A stretch of 18,712 nt of DNA from JBCBWG01 sp039186015 (GCA_039186015.1 JBCDAH010000103.1:1-18712), one strand, 5' to 3'. Positions 1-6,768 are shown, numbered from the stretch's first letter. Numbers and translations: made by a program. The notes: generated by a model from the letters alone, not told the origin.

Positions 1-23
1 CAGTGCTCGACGTCTGGCCTGCT

Positions 24-65
24 CTGTTCCAGGCCGCGCCAGCGGCCCGGCGCGGTGCGCCGCCC
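24..65 (+). repeat. Intergenic repeat A, copy 1
   Basis: A 42-base GC-rich segment that recurs at 237-278 with two mismatches (positions 28/241 and 55/268). It has no coding sense that I can see and lies in the spacer downstream of yebC. Confidence 0.8.
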
Positions 66-69
66 CCAA

Positions 70-95
70 CCCAACGCGGGTTTTCCCGCGTTGGG
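70..95. repeat. Perfect 11-bp hairpin with TTTT loop
   Basis: CCCAACGCGGG (70-80), TTTT, then its exact complement (85-95). The stem is strong but no T-run follows on either strand, so an intrinsic terminator is not well supported. It fits a REP-type hairpin within the repeat cluster. Confidence 0.7.
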
Positions 96-106
96 CATTT
101 CACATG

Positions 107-132
107 TCGAGATGGCTAACACGCCATCTCGA
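107..132. repeat. Perfect 10-bp hairpin, 6-nt loop
   Basis: TCGAGATGGC (107-116) pairs exactly with 123-132 across a six-base loop. Together with the hairpin at 70-95 it fills the stretch that separates repeats A and B in copy 1 and is missing from copy 2. Confidence 0.65.
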
Positions 133-135
133 TGG

Positions 136-169
136 GGCCCGAGCGTAGCGAGGAATAGCCGTGAGCGAA
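136..169 (+). repeat. Intergenic repeat B, copy 1
   Basis: A 34-base segment containing AGGAATAGCCGTGAGCGAA that recurs at 286-319 with two adjacent mismatches (145-146 against 295-296). In both copies it follows repeat A in the same orientation. Confidence 0.8.
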
Positions 170-236
170 GAGTCTTTGATTGCGCTGTTCGCACGCTCGC
201 AGGCTCGCGGCTCGAGCGCGGGTCAGCCGTCGAGCA

Positions 237-278
237 CTGTCCCAGGCCGCGCCAGCGGCCCGGCGCGTTGCGCCGCCC
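237..278 (+). repeat. Intergenic repeat A, copy 2
   Basis: Second copy of the 42-base repeat at 24-65, with two mismatches. Only 7 bases separate it from repeat B copy 2, whereas 70 bases separate the pair in copy 1. Confidence 0.8.
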
Positions 279-285
279 ACGCGGA

Positions 286-319
286 GGCCCGAGCAGAGCG
301 AGGAATAGCCGTGAGCGAA
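286..319 (+). repeat. Intergenic repeat B, copy 2
   Basis: Second copy of the 34-base repeat at 136-169, matching at 32 of 34 positions. It abuts the terminator-like hairpin at the end of yebC. Confidence 0.8.
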
Positions 320-335
320 AAGCGCGACACGCTTT
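319..335 (-). terminator. Weak intrinsic terminator candidate of yebC
   Basis: Read on the minus strand, AAAGCG, a five-base loop and CGCTTT form a 6-bp stem that ends in TTTT and overlaps the yebC stop codon (334-336). The stem is short and the T-run is only four long, so support is modest. Confidence 0.35.
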
Positions 336-1080
336 AGATTGTCAGGTTGGCGAGCACGGCATCGTCGACTTCAAAGTTGGCGTAGACGTTTTGGACATCG
401 TCGTCGTCTTCCAGAGCAGCGATCAACTTCATGACTGATGTCGCAAGGTCTTCGTCTGCCGGCGTCGTCAGCGTCGGCTGCCAAACGGCCTTGACACTTT
501 CGGCCTCACCCAACGCCGCTTCCAGAGCACGCGATACGGTACCGATATCCTCGAAGGTGCATGTGATCACGTGTCCGTTGTCGTCGGACCTGCAGTCGTC
601 CGCGCCTGCCTCGATGGCGGCCTCCAGCACAGCTTCGGCGGTACCGGCTTCGACCGGATAGATGACTTCGCCAACACGGTTGAACATGTGGCTGACCGCG
701 CCAGTCGCACCAAGATTTCCGCCGTGCTTGGTGAACGCAGCACGAACTGCGCTGCCGGTTCGGTTGCGATTGTCCGTGAGCGCCTCAACGATCACGGCAA
801 CACCGCCGGCGCCGTAACCCTCGTAACGGATCTCTTCGTAGTTTTCGCTATCGCCACCTGCCGCCTTCTTGATCGCCCGTTCGATGTTATCCTTGGGCAT
901 CGACTGGGCCTTGGCGTTATTAATCGCAAGGCGCAAGCGCGGGTTCATTTCGGGATCCGGTGCACCCAGTTTCGCCGCCACCGTGATCTCACGCGCCAAC
1001 TTCGAGAACAGTTTCGAGCGGATCGCATCCTGGCGACCCTTGCGATGCATGATGTTCTTGAACTGTGAATGACCAGCCAT
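334..1080 (-). CDS. yebC: YebC/PmpR-family protein
   Basis: 248 residues, the usual length for YebC/TACO1. The N-terminus MAGHSQFKNIMHRKGRQDA is the family signature, followed by the conserved PDPEMNPRLRLAI segment and the MPKDNIERAIKKA motif. The start at 1080 is chosen because MAGHS is the family start; the frame stays open upstream to 1179 but that part is not family-like. Members of this family act as regulators or as factors relieving ribosome stalling on proline-rich stretches; which applies here cannot be read from sequence. It is the last gene of the minus-strand run and lies 117 bases after the phosphoesterase gene. The ruvC gene that often follows yebC is not in the window, because the repeat cluster begins there. 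Confidence 0.95.
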   Translation of the reverse strand: MAGHSQFKNIMHRKGRQDAIRSKLFSKLAREITVAAKLGAPDPEMNPRLRLAINNAKAQSMPKDNIERAIKKAAGGDSENYEEIRYEGYGAGGVAVIVEALTDNRNRTGSAVRAAFTKHGGNLGATGAVSHMFNRVGEVIYPVEAGTAEAVLEAAIEAGADDCRSDDNGHVITCTFEDIGTVSRALEAALGEAESVKAVWQPTLTTPADEDLATSVMKLIAALEDDDDVQNVYANFEVDDAVLANLTI

Positions 1081-1197
1081 CGGTTCCGTCTTCTCTCTGT
1101 CGTCGCGCGCGTTTGGTGTCTTCGGAGAACCCAAGCGACCGATACCTGTCAAGCCTTGCCGGGCAACGTGCGCGGACACACCAGCGGCGGCTGCGGC

Positions 1198-2025
1198 CTA
1201 CTCAGCTGACCAGAATGGCGGTGAACGCGGCGTAAGATCACCGCCGAAACGCAGCGCGGCGGCTTGCTTCGCCAGCCCGGTCGTATCGTCGATCTCGACC
1301 GCAAGGCCAGAGAGGGTCGGCGTCCCGGATGCCGGCTCCATGCGGTCTCTCGCAACCGGTGAGAGAAACCGATTGATCGGCTCAGCCGGGTTCATTCCGA
1401 TCACAGACGTATAGTCCCCGCACATTCCGGCATCGGTCTGGTACGCCGTCCCGCCGGCCAGAACACGCTCATCCGCCGTCGGCGTATGCGTATGCGTTCC
1501 AACGACAACAGACGCACGACCGTCCAGGTAGTGCCCCATGGCTTGCTTTTCGCTCGTTGCTTCGGCGTGAAAATCGACAATGATCGCGTCTGCGCCTTCC
1601 TTCAGAGGACAGAGGCCAATCTCGCGATCAATGGCGCGAAACGGGCACTCGACATTGCTCATGAAAATCCGGCCAAGAGCATTGATTACCAGCACCGATG
1701 CACCGGTCTTTGCTTTGATCAGCGCAACGCCGCGCCCAGGCGTATCGTCCGGATAATTCAGTGGGCGAAGCAAACGATCTTGCCGTGTAATCGAGACCAG
1801 AAGCTCGCGCTGGTCGAACGCATGGTTACCTAGAGTGACCGCATCGGCGCCAGCTTCCAGAAGACTTTCGTGGATTGCCTCGGTAATGCCGAAACCGCCG
1901 GCAGCATTCTCCCCATTCACAACAACAAAGTCGAGCTGGAGGTCGCGGCGCAGGCGTGGCAGATGATCTTGAACGATGCGCCTGCCAGCACGCCCAACCA
2001 CGTCTCCAAGAAACAAAAACCGCAT
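1198..2025 (-). CDS. TIGR00282/YmdB-family metallophosphoesterase
   Basis: 275 residues starting MRFLFLGDVVGRAGR. Metal-site motifs typical of the YmdB family are visible in order: GD near residue 8, NGEN (37-40), GNH (66-68), DFHAEATSEK (151-160) and GTHTHTPTAD (176-185). The family comprises dinuclear-metal phosphoesterases, and Bacillus YmdB hydrolyses cyclic nucleotides; the substrate here is unknown. The ATG at 2025 lies one base after the cyclo-ligase stop codon, with AAAGGA as ribosome site inside the end of that gene, so the two are probably translationally coupled. The frame is open upstream to 2088, but those residues overlap the cyclo-ligase and are not family-like. Confidence 0.92.
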   Translation of the reverse strand: MRFLFLGDVVGRAGRRIVQDHLPRLRRDLQLDFVVVNGENAAGGFGITEAIHESLLEAGADAVTLGNHAFDQRELLVSITRQDRLLRPLNYPDDTPGRGVALIKAKTGASVLVINALGRIFMSNVECPFRAIDREIGLCPLKEGADAIIVDFHAEATSEKQAMGHYLDGRASVVVGTHTHTPTADERVLAGGTAYQTDAGMCGDYTSVIGMNPAEPINRFLSPVARDRMEPASGTPTLSGLAVEIDDTTGLAKQAAALRFGGDLTPRSPPFWSAE

Positions 2026-2026
2026 T

Positions 2027-2614
2027 CTAATCCTTTCGACAGCGATGGACGATTGTCGGCGTCGCGACGTAATCGAGCCGCTGGTCATAGCGCTCGCGGG
2101 GAACGGCGTCGACCTCTAGTTCATCAAATGCCAGTCCAATGGAGATCGGAGGCGTCGCGCTTCGCATGCCGGCGAGCGTGCGATCGTAGAAGCCCCCGCC
2201 GTAGCCGAGCCGAAAGCCGGATCTGTCAAATGCCAGAAGTGGCACCAGAACGACGGTAGGTTGCACCACTGGCGCCGATGCCAGCGGCTCAAGAATGCCC
2301 CATTTGGCCTGCGCCAACGGATCGGAAGGCGACCAGGCATGGAACGTCAGCGGTTGCCCGCGACCGTGCATTCTGGGCAAGCCAAGTTGGGCCTGAGCGA
2401 AGGCGTCCGCGGCGACCGCGACGGCGTCGATCTCATCGCCGATGGCCATGTACGCGGCAACAATTGCGCCTGGTCCGGCCAGTCGCTCCGCACGAAGATG
2501 CGCCGCAATGAGCGTCTCTGGAGCCTGCGTTGCTGACCACTCTGCCCGGACGGTTCCACGACGCAGCTTTGCCGCTTCTCGCAATTGTTGCTTATCAGAT
2601 TTGATCGTGCTCAT
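2027..2614 (-). CDS. 5-formyltetrahydrofolate cyclo-ligase
   Basis: 195 residues. This cytosolic enzyme converts 5-formyl-THF to 5,10-methenyl-THF with ATP. Visible motifs are the basic N-terminal helix (KQQLREAAKLRRG), AYMAIGDEID (54-63), WGILEP (105-110) and the ATP-binding signature RLGYGGGFYDRTL (135-147). Length is normal. No strong Shine-Dalgarno sequence precedes the ATG. The gene follows the 6S RNA, the linkage also seen in E. coli (ssrS-ygfA), and is followed with a one-base gap by the phosphoesterase gene. The common symbol is fau/ygfA, which I do not assign formally. Confidence 0.93.
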   Translation of the reverse strand: MSTIKSDKQQLREAAKLRRGTVRAEWSATQAPETLIAAHLRAERLAGPGAIVAAYMAIGDEIDAVAVAADAFAQAQLGLPRMHGRGQPLTFHAWSPSDPLAQAKWGILEPLASAPVVQPTVVLVPLLAFDRSGFRLGYGGGFYDRTLAGMRSATPPISIGLAFDELEVDAVPRERYDQRLDYVATPTIVHRCRKD

Positions 2615-2807
2615 CCCGGTCGGCAGCTTTCAGGCACAGCGAACACTACGCGTAGTTTGATTGCCGGATGCGCTTGCCCCTCGAAATGGTCCAACCGCGC
2701 TGGCAACAGCACTGTAGCGGCCACCGCCAACTCCGTGCGCCTCTCACGGATGGGATTGTGCCATCCGCGCCCAAGCAGATCGACCGTCAGGCCAAGCTCC
2801 GCAGTGA

Positions 2808-2973
2808 GTTCAGCGCCGCGCTGGCCGTTGGAGACGATCATCCCGCCAGGTCCCTACAAACGTAGGTGGGCGCCGTGTGTCCGAGACCACGATCCCGGCC
2901 AGGGACAGCTCCCAGGCAGTGCTTATCGGCCCAGGGGAAAATTACTCCTGACGAACCGCGCAGCAGTGTGAAC
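2808..2973 (-). ncRNA. ssrS: 6S RNA (SsrS)
   Basis: Three lines of support. First, it sits between zapA and the 5-formyl-THF cyclo-ligase gene, the conserved location of 6S RNA in proteobacteria. Second, the minus strand carries CCCCTGGGCCGATAA near 2926-2940, matching the CCCCTGAGCCGATA core of E. coli 6S RNA as I remember it, and a later small hairpin CCTACGTTTGTAGG (2852-2867 region) where E. coli has one. Third, a closing stem can be drawn: GTTCA (2973-2969) with TGAAC (2812-2808), and GCTGCGC (2964-2958) with GCGCGGC (2821-2815). This gives about 166 nt, a normal size. 6S RNA mimics an open promoter and sequesters housekeeping sigma-RNA polymerase in stationary phase. Exact ends are inferred from pairing. 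Confidence 0.83.
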
Positions 2974-3002
2974 CTATGCACTCCAGGTCAAGAATGCCAG
3001 CA

Positions 3003-3012
3003 CTGACGTCAG
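3003..3012. promoter_or_regulatory. Palindrome upstream of 6S RNA
   Basis: CTGACGTCAG is a perfect 10-bp palindrome 30-40 bases upstream of the inferred 5' end of 6S RNA, in the spacer after zapA. It could be an operator or chance; I found no convincing -10 element to anchor a promoter. Confidence 0.25.
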
Positions 3013-3074
3013 GGGTTTCAACTATGGATCGCTTTGCGCGAACGCGGCTGCCGATTCGAGCGGCCCATGGCGTA

Positions 3075-3326
3075 TTACGGCCTGCTCGCTGGATCCTCGG
3101 ATGACGACAGTTTGCTCAGCCGTTCCCGCGCATCCCAGAGCTCATCGGCTGTCAGAATCGCAGCCATCAACATCAAGCGTTCCGGTGCGATCTGACCAAA
3201 TTCGCCGGCCAGCCGGTCGACGATGCCGGCGACATGGCCGGCGAGCTCTTGCAACCGGGCTTCCTCTCCATCCTTACAGGCCAACTGATAGGTTCGCCCG
3301 TTTACCTCAAACGCAACCTGAGCCAT
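3075..3326 (-). CDS. zapA: Cell division protein ZapA
   Basis: 83 residues, matching short alphaproteobacterial ZapA proteins. ZapA binds and bundles FtsZ filaments at the division ring. The N-terminal part MAQVAFEVNGRTYQLACKDGEEARLQELA is the typical ZapA head with VNG(R/K)xYxLxCxDG. It is followed by a helical segment (VAGIVDRLAGEFGQ, then RLMLMAAILTADELWDARE) that forms the dimer and tetramer interface. The start is set by a strong purine-rich ribosome site (GAGGGGG) about six bases before the ATG. It lies 66 bases downstream of the coiled-coil gene and directly upstream of 6S RNA. Confidence 0.9.
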   Translation of the reverse strand: MAQVAFEVNGRTYQLACKDGEEARLQELAGHVAGIVDRLAGEFGQIAPERLMLMAAILTADELWDARERLSKLSSSEDPASRP

Positions 3327-3392
3327 CGATGCCCCCTCGTTGCCGCCATCACCAACGTGCGCATGGCCCAGACAGCGGTCAATACAGAGCGT

Positions 3393-3707
3393 TCAGACGC
3401 GTTTTCGCCGTGTCGAGCCTTTGTCCGCATCCTCAAGTGCGCTGCGGAGCGTATCCAATATCCACTCGATTCGGTTGATCACGTCATTCTGGCGACTTTC
3501 GAGTTCGCTGATCCGAACCCTGGCTGCTTCCAGTTCTTGCTCGAGTGCGGCAACATCAGGTTTATTAACGCTTTTCTTTGGCGGTGTCTTTGCCGTCTTG
3601 GTTGCCTTGGCTGCATTGGTCGCCTTCGCAGCGGTCTTTTTCACGCCGGCACGCTTCGACTTTGTCGGTTGTGTGGCAGATTTTTTGGAAGGTGTTCGAG
3701 CTGCCAT
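3393..3707 (-). CDS. Small coiled-coil protein with Lys/Ala-rich N-terminus (DUF4164-like position)
   Basis: 104 residues from the ATG at 3707, preceded by GCGGGGG; an upstream ATG at 3719 has no ribosome site. Residues 1-50 are a low-complexity basic tail rich in Lys, Ala, Thr and Pro, with AAKAT-type repeats reminiscent of histone H1 C-terminal tails. Residues 52-95 form a heptad-like coiled coil (DVAALEQELEAARVRISELE and onward), and the end is basic (RRKRV). In alphaproteobacteria a DUF4164-type coiled-coil protein often precedes zapA; the position and the coil fit, but I cannot confirm the family. It may act in the division-ring or nucleoid context. That is inference from the neighbour and composition only. 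Confidence 0.7.
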   Translation of the reverse strand: MAARTPSKKSATQPTKSKRAGVKKTAAKATNAAKATKTAKTPPKKSVNKPDVAALEQELEAARVRISELESRQNDVINRIEWILDTLRSALEDADKGSTRRKRV

Positions 3708-4007
3708 GTGCCCCCGCATTGAAACCCTTGGCCGTCTGGTGGGCCGATTGGACCCGCGTCAACTTGCTTGCGCTTGCCTCCCTCGGCCGCGTCGAAGCCA
3801 AGCCTTGCGCCTCATCACGTAAAATCGCCTGCCAACGCTGTCTCTACAATGAACTGAAGTGGATTATCCGACACGATCGTGCAAAGAGAGCGACATCTCA
3901 TAAAGGCCATGCACTGAGGCGCAATATCGGCAATCAAACCCGCGTGCAGATGATGTCTTTTCATACATCAATCTCGCATCAGATACGAGGGGGCAACGGA
4001 GAAGAAA
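3708..4007. promoter_or_regulatory. Divergent intergenic region between the zapA pair and gap
   Basis: 300 bases between two divergently transcribed genes, so it must hold promoters for both. The clearest element is the perfect 10-bp palindrome CACGATCGTG at 3872-3881. The gap ribosome site (GGAGAAG, about 3999-4005) lies at the right end. I found no clear -35/-10 pair and no small gene. Confidence 0.5.
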
Positions 4008-5018
4008 ATGGGTGCAAAAGTAGCGATTTCTGGTTTCGGCCGCATCGGCCGTAACATCTTGCGCGCGATCGCCGAGGCGAAGCGTGACGATATCCAGGTC
4101 GTCGCGGTCAACGACCTGGGCTCCGCAAAAGACAACGCCCACATGTTCAAGTACGATTCGGTACACGGACCGTACGCTGGCTCGGTTGCCGTCGACGGTG
4201 ACCAGATGGACATCGGCGTCGGCGCGCCCATCCGCGTTCTGGCCGAGCGCGATCCGACGAAGCTGCCCTGGCGTGAGATGGGCATCGATGTCGTCTTGGA
4301 GTGCACGGGCATTTTCACGGATCGTGACAAAGCCGCAGCTCACCTGGAATCCGGTGCGAAACGGGTTCTTGTGTCAGCCCCGTCGAAGGGCGCGGACTTG
4401 ACGGTCGTCTATGGAGTGAACAACGACAAGCTCACGGCGGACCACACCATCGTCTCGAATGCGTCGTGCACAACCAACTGCCTCGCGCCGGTGGCCAAGG
4501 TGGCACACGATCTGATCGGCATTCAGTCTGGTTTCATGACGACCATCCACGCCTACACAAATGACCAACGCATCCTTGATCAGGCCCACAAGGACATGCG
4601 GCGCGCGCGGGCGGCCGCGATGAGCATGATCCCGACATCAACGGGTGCGGCAAAGGCCGTCGGACTGGTGCTGCCGGAGTTGAACGGCAAGCTCGATGGG
4701 ACGGCGATACGGGTGCCGACGCCGAATGTCTCGGTCGTCGACCTCAAGTTTATCCCGGGCCGGGAGACGACGGTTGAAGAAGTGAACGCCGCCATGCAGC
4801 ACGCCGCGGAGACTAGTCTCAAGGGTGTGCTCTCGATCAACGAAGAGCCGCTGGTGTCGATTGACTTCAACCATTCGCCGTATTCGTCGAACTTCGACGC
4901 AACGCAGACGCAGATTGTGGATGGCAAGTTGGTTCGTGTCCTCTCGTGGTACGATAACGAGTGGGGCTTTTCGAACCGAATGGCTGATACCGCTGTTGCG
5001 ATGACGAAGCTGATCTGA
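4008..5018 (+). CDS. gap: Type I glyceraldehyde-3-phosphate dehydrogenase
   Basis: 336 residues, full length. It catalyses NAD(P)-dependent oxidation and phosphorylation of glyceraldehyde-3-phosphate in central carbon metabolism. Visible features: Rossmann motif GFGRIGR (9-15), VNDL (34-37) with an acidic residue after the second strand, catalytic cysteine C154 in SNASCTTNC, catalytic H181 in HAYTNDQ, and C-terminal WYDNEWGFSNRM. The Asp in VNDL favours NAD. The ATG at 4008 follows a GGAGAAG ribosome site. Transketolase and phosphoglycerate kinase, common neighbours in alphaproteobacteria, are absent; an SDR gene follows after 77 bases. Confidence 0.97.
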   Translation: MGAKVAISGFGRIGRNILRAIAEAKRDDIQVVAVNDLGSAKDNAHMFKYDSVHGPYAGSVAVDGDQMDIGVGAPIRVLAERDPTKLPWREMGIDVVLECTGIFTDRDKAAAHLESGAKRVLVSAPSKGADLTVVYGVNNDKLTADHTIVSNASCTTNCLAPVAKVAHDLIGIQSGFMTTIHAYTNDQRILDQAHKDMRRARAAAMSMIPTSTGAAKAVGLVLPELNGKLDGTAIRVPTPNVSVVDLKFIPGRETTVEEVNAAMQHAAETSLKGVLSINEEPLVSIDFNHSPYSSNFDATQTQIVDGKLVRVLSWYDNEWGFSNRMADTAVAMTKLI

Positions 5019-5095
5019 CCGCTTCTGAGAGCGCCGGGCTCGGTTTCGGCTGAAAACGCCGCCTGAGCCATGCCTCTCGGCCTGCATGACGTCTG

Positions 5096-5890
5096 ATGGA
5101 CCGAATCGCGATGCCGCGTCTCGCACACAAGTCGTGTCTGGTAACCGGCGCAGCTCGCGGTATCGGTGCCGCAATCGCCCGGACCTTTGTCGATGAAGGC
5201 GCGCACGTGCTCATCACGGACAAAGATGAGCACGCCGGTCGCCAGACGGCGGAACGGCTTCAGAGCCCGTTCGTTCCGCTAGACGTCTCATGCGAAGCCG
5301 ACTGGGCCCGGCTTGAGCACGAACACCCGACAGTGGATGTGGTGGTCAATAACGCGGGCATTACCGGGTTCGAGTCCGGGCCGGTCGCCCACGACCCGGA
5401 ACATGCGTCGCTCGCGGATTGGCGCGCCGTTCACATCACGAATCTGGATGGCACGTTTCTGGGTTGCCGGTATGCCATTCGGGCCATGCGTCGGGCAGGT
5501 TCGGGCTCGATCATCAACATCTCGTCGCGCTCCGGCATGGTTGGCATCCCCATGGCCGCCGCGTACGCCTCATCGAAGGCTGCGGTTCGAAACCATACGA
5601 AGAGCGTGGCCCTCTACTGCGCCGAACAGGGGCTCGATATCCGTTGCAACTCCATCCACCCGGCCGCTGTTCTAACGGACATGTGGATGCCGATCATCGG
5701 AGATGGCCCGGATCGTGCAGAGCGTATGCGCGGGGTCGTCGCGGATACGCCGGCCAAGCGATTTGGCCGACCTGAGGAGGTCGCAGCGCTTGCTGTGCTT
5801 CTGGCATCGGACGAGGCGGCCTACATGACGGGCGCGGAACTGACGATCGACGGTGGCATCCTCGCCGGATCGGTTGCGTCGCCCGAGTAG
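5096..5890 (+). CDS. SDR-family NAD(P)-dependent oxidoreductase
   Basis: 264 residues from ATG 5096; an alternative in-frame ATG at 5111 is equally possible because neither has a good ribosome site. It is a classical short-chain dehydrogenase/reductase: cofactor motif TGAARGIG (17-24), Asp42 after strand 2 suggesting NAD preference, NNAG (85-88), and the catalytic set N116, S143/S144, Y157 and K161 (YASSK). The C-terminal motif GAELTIDGG is typical of the glucose/3-ketoacyl/hydroxysteroid dehydrogenase-like branch. The substrate cannot be told. It follows gap on the same strand after 77 bases and converges on the exported-protein gene. Confidence 0.9.
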   Translation: MDRIAMPRLAHKSCLVTGAARGIGAAIARTFVDEGAHVLITDKDEHAGRQTAERLQSPFVPLDVSCEADWARLEHEHPTVDVVVNNAGITGFESGPVAHDPEHASLADWRAVHITNLDGTFLGCRYAIRAMRRAGSGSIINISSRSGMVGIPMAAAYASSKAAVRNHTKSVALYCAEQGLDIRCNSIHPAAVLTDMWMPIIGDGPDRAERMRGVVADTPAKRFGRPEEVAALAVLLASDEAAYMTGAELTIDGGILAGSVASPE

Positions 5891-5933
5891 CTCTCAACTC
5901 TTGATCTGCCGAACGAGACGTACCGCGCCAGCA

Positions 5934-5968
5934 CAAACCGCAGGTTTGCCCGCGCCTCTTTCAGAGGC
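5934..5968. terminator. Pair of small hairpins between convergent genes
   Basis: CAAACC-gca-GGTTTG (5934-5948) and GCCTCT-ttc-AGAGGC (5954-5968) are two adjacent perfect 6-bp stems between the ends of convergent genes. No T-run follows, so a bidirectional or factor-dependent terminator is a guess. Confidence 0.35.
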
Positions 5969-6003
5969 ACAGGCGCTGTTGTTTCAGCCGAAGGCGGAGA
6001 TAC

Positions 6004-6585
6004 CTAAAACGCGCCGCGATTATTACCGCGCGGTTGCTGGCCCGAATTGAACGCGTCGTTGCCACTCCGGTCTCTGCGGCGCTTGTGGTGTAACCAGCAC
6101 TCCGCGACACCATTGGCTGCGTCATGCGCGTTCGTAAGCTTGAAGCTGGACGTCCCGGAGTTCGAGCGGATCGTCATCACACGTCCTGAAACCAAACTCC
6201 GAACGGGATCGACAGATCGACCGATCTCCAAAAACACGCTGCGGCCGCGATACGTCGCCTGTGTGTTCCGCAGCACACGGCCGTCAACCTCAAGTGCGGC
6301 CCGGAACTTCGAAACCTGACGGCGGGGCCAATTCTGATTGTAGAATTGCAGCGTCCAGCGGCCGTTCTCATAAGCGATGAGCGATACGTTGATGTCGTTG
6401 CGGTAGGACACACGCGCATAGCAGCTCAAGAAGTTACCGGCGTTGTAGAGGGCCGATATCGTCCAGTTGCCAGCTTTAGAGTATCGATACGTCTTAAGGT
6501 TGTCTTGGGCCGCTGCGGAGTGGACACCAAGTAGACCAACAAAATGGGCCGCCACCAGCAAACCCAATAATCCAGCGCGACGCAT
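6004..6585 (-). CDS. Exported protein of unknown function
   Basis: 193 residues from ATG 6585, preceded by GGGAGAG; the frame is open further up to 6660 but without signal-peptide character. Residues 1-27 form a clear Sec signal peptide: MRR, a hydrophobic core (AGLLGLLVAAHFVGLLGV), then SAAA with likely cleavage before QDN. The mature part is beta-rich with many aromatic and polar residues (TISALYNAGNFLSCYARVSY, WTLQFYNQNWPRRQ). It has two cysteines (C55, C163) that could form a disulfide. The tail, residues 166-193, is basic and Asn/Gly-rich and probably disordered. I do not recognise a family. It lies 183 bases downstream of the DUF1194 gene on the same strand; both products are predicted to be exported. 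Confidence 0.8.
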   Translation of the reverse strand: MRRAGLLGLLVAAHFVGLLGVHSAAAQDNLKTYRYSKAGNWTISALYNAGNFLSCYARVSYRNDINVSLIAYENGRWTLQFYNQNWPRRQVSKFRAALEVDGRVLRNTQATYRGRSVFLEIGRSVDPVRSLVSGRVMTIRSNSGTSSFKLTNAHDAANGVAECWLHHKRRRDRSGNDAFNSGQQPRGNNRGAF

Positions 6586-6710
6586 TGCAATCTCTCCCGG
6601 AGTTTTCTCAACCGTGGACCGAACAGAGGCTAGCATGCAGGTTGGGCAGCGTCTTCTCAAAATGTGGGCCTCATAGGCAGAACTTCCGGGTTTTGCAGCC
6701 AGGTTCCGGC

Positions 6711-6736
6711 CAGTGCGCCCGTTCAGTGCGCCCGGT
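6711..6736 (+). repeat. 13-bp tandem duplication
   Basis: CAGTGCGCCCGTT (6711-6723) is followed directly by CAGTGCGCCCGGT (6724-6736), a single mismatch apart. It lies in the 183-base spacer between two minus-strand exported-protein genes. Confidence 0.6.
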
Positions 6737-6748
6737 CATAGCAGCTTT

Positions 6749-6764
6749 GCACGTGCGCACGTGC
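6749..6764. promoter_or_regulatory. Perfect 16-bp palindrome
   Basis: GCACGTGCGCACGTGC reads the same on both strands. It starts 5 bases downstream of the DUF1194 stop codon and about 165-180 bases upstream of the exported-protein start. It could be an operator for the downstream gene or a cruciform/terminator stem; no T-run is present. Confidence 0.4.
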
Positions 6765-6768
6765 TCGA

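Larger units (their letters stand above)
1..239. repeat. Repeat-rich spacer bounded by an inverted repeat
   Basis: The first 22 bases and the reverse complement of 218-239 match at 19 of 22 positions, and the outer 12 are perfect (CAGTGCTCGACG at 1-12, its complement at 228-239). Two perfect hairpins and copies of two other repeats lie inside. I see no credible gene in 1-333. The left arm may continue outside the window, so the true end is unknown. The layout resembles a MITE-like or REP/BIME-like intergenic element. That reading is inference, because no target-site duplication can be examined at the left edge. Confidence 0.5.

Noticed and set aside
55..438. 127-residue plus-strand open frame across the left repeat cluster
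   Set aside because: It runs through repeat copies and into the antisense of yebC, has low-complexity Arg/Pro-rich content and no domain.
2585..2971. 128-residue plus-strand open frame opposite the 6S RNA
   Set aside because: Antisense to 6S RNA and the cyclo-ligase start, with no domain or ribosome site; open frames are frequent in GC-rich DNA.
2986..2991. Minus-strand TTGACC as -35 box of the 6S RNA
   Set aside because: It is only about 15 bases from the 5' end predicted by the closing stem, too close for a -35 element.
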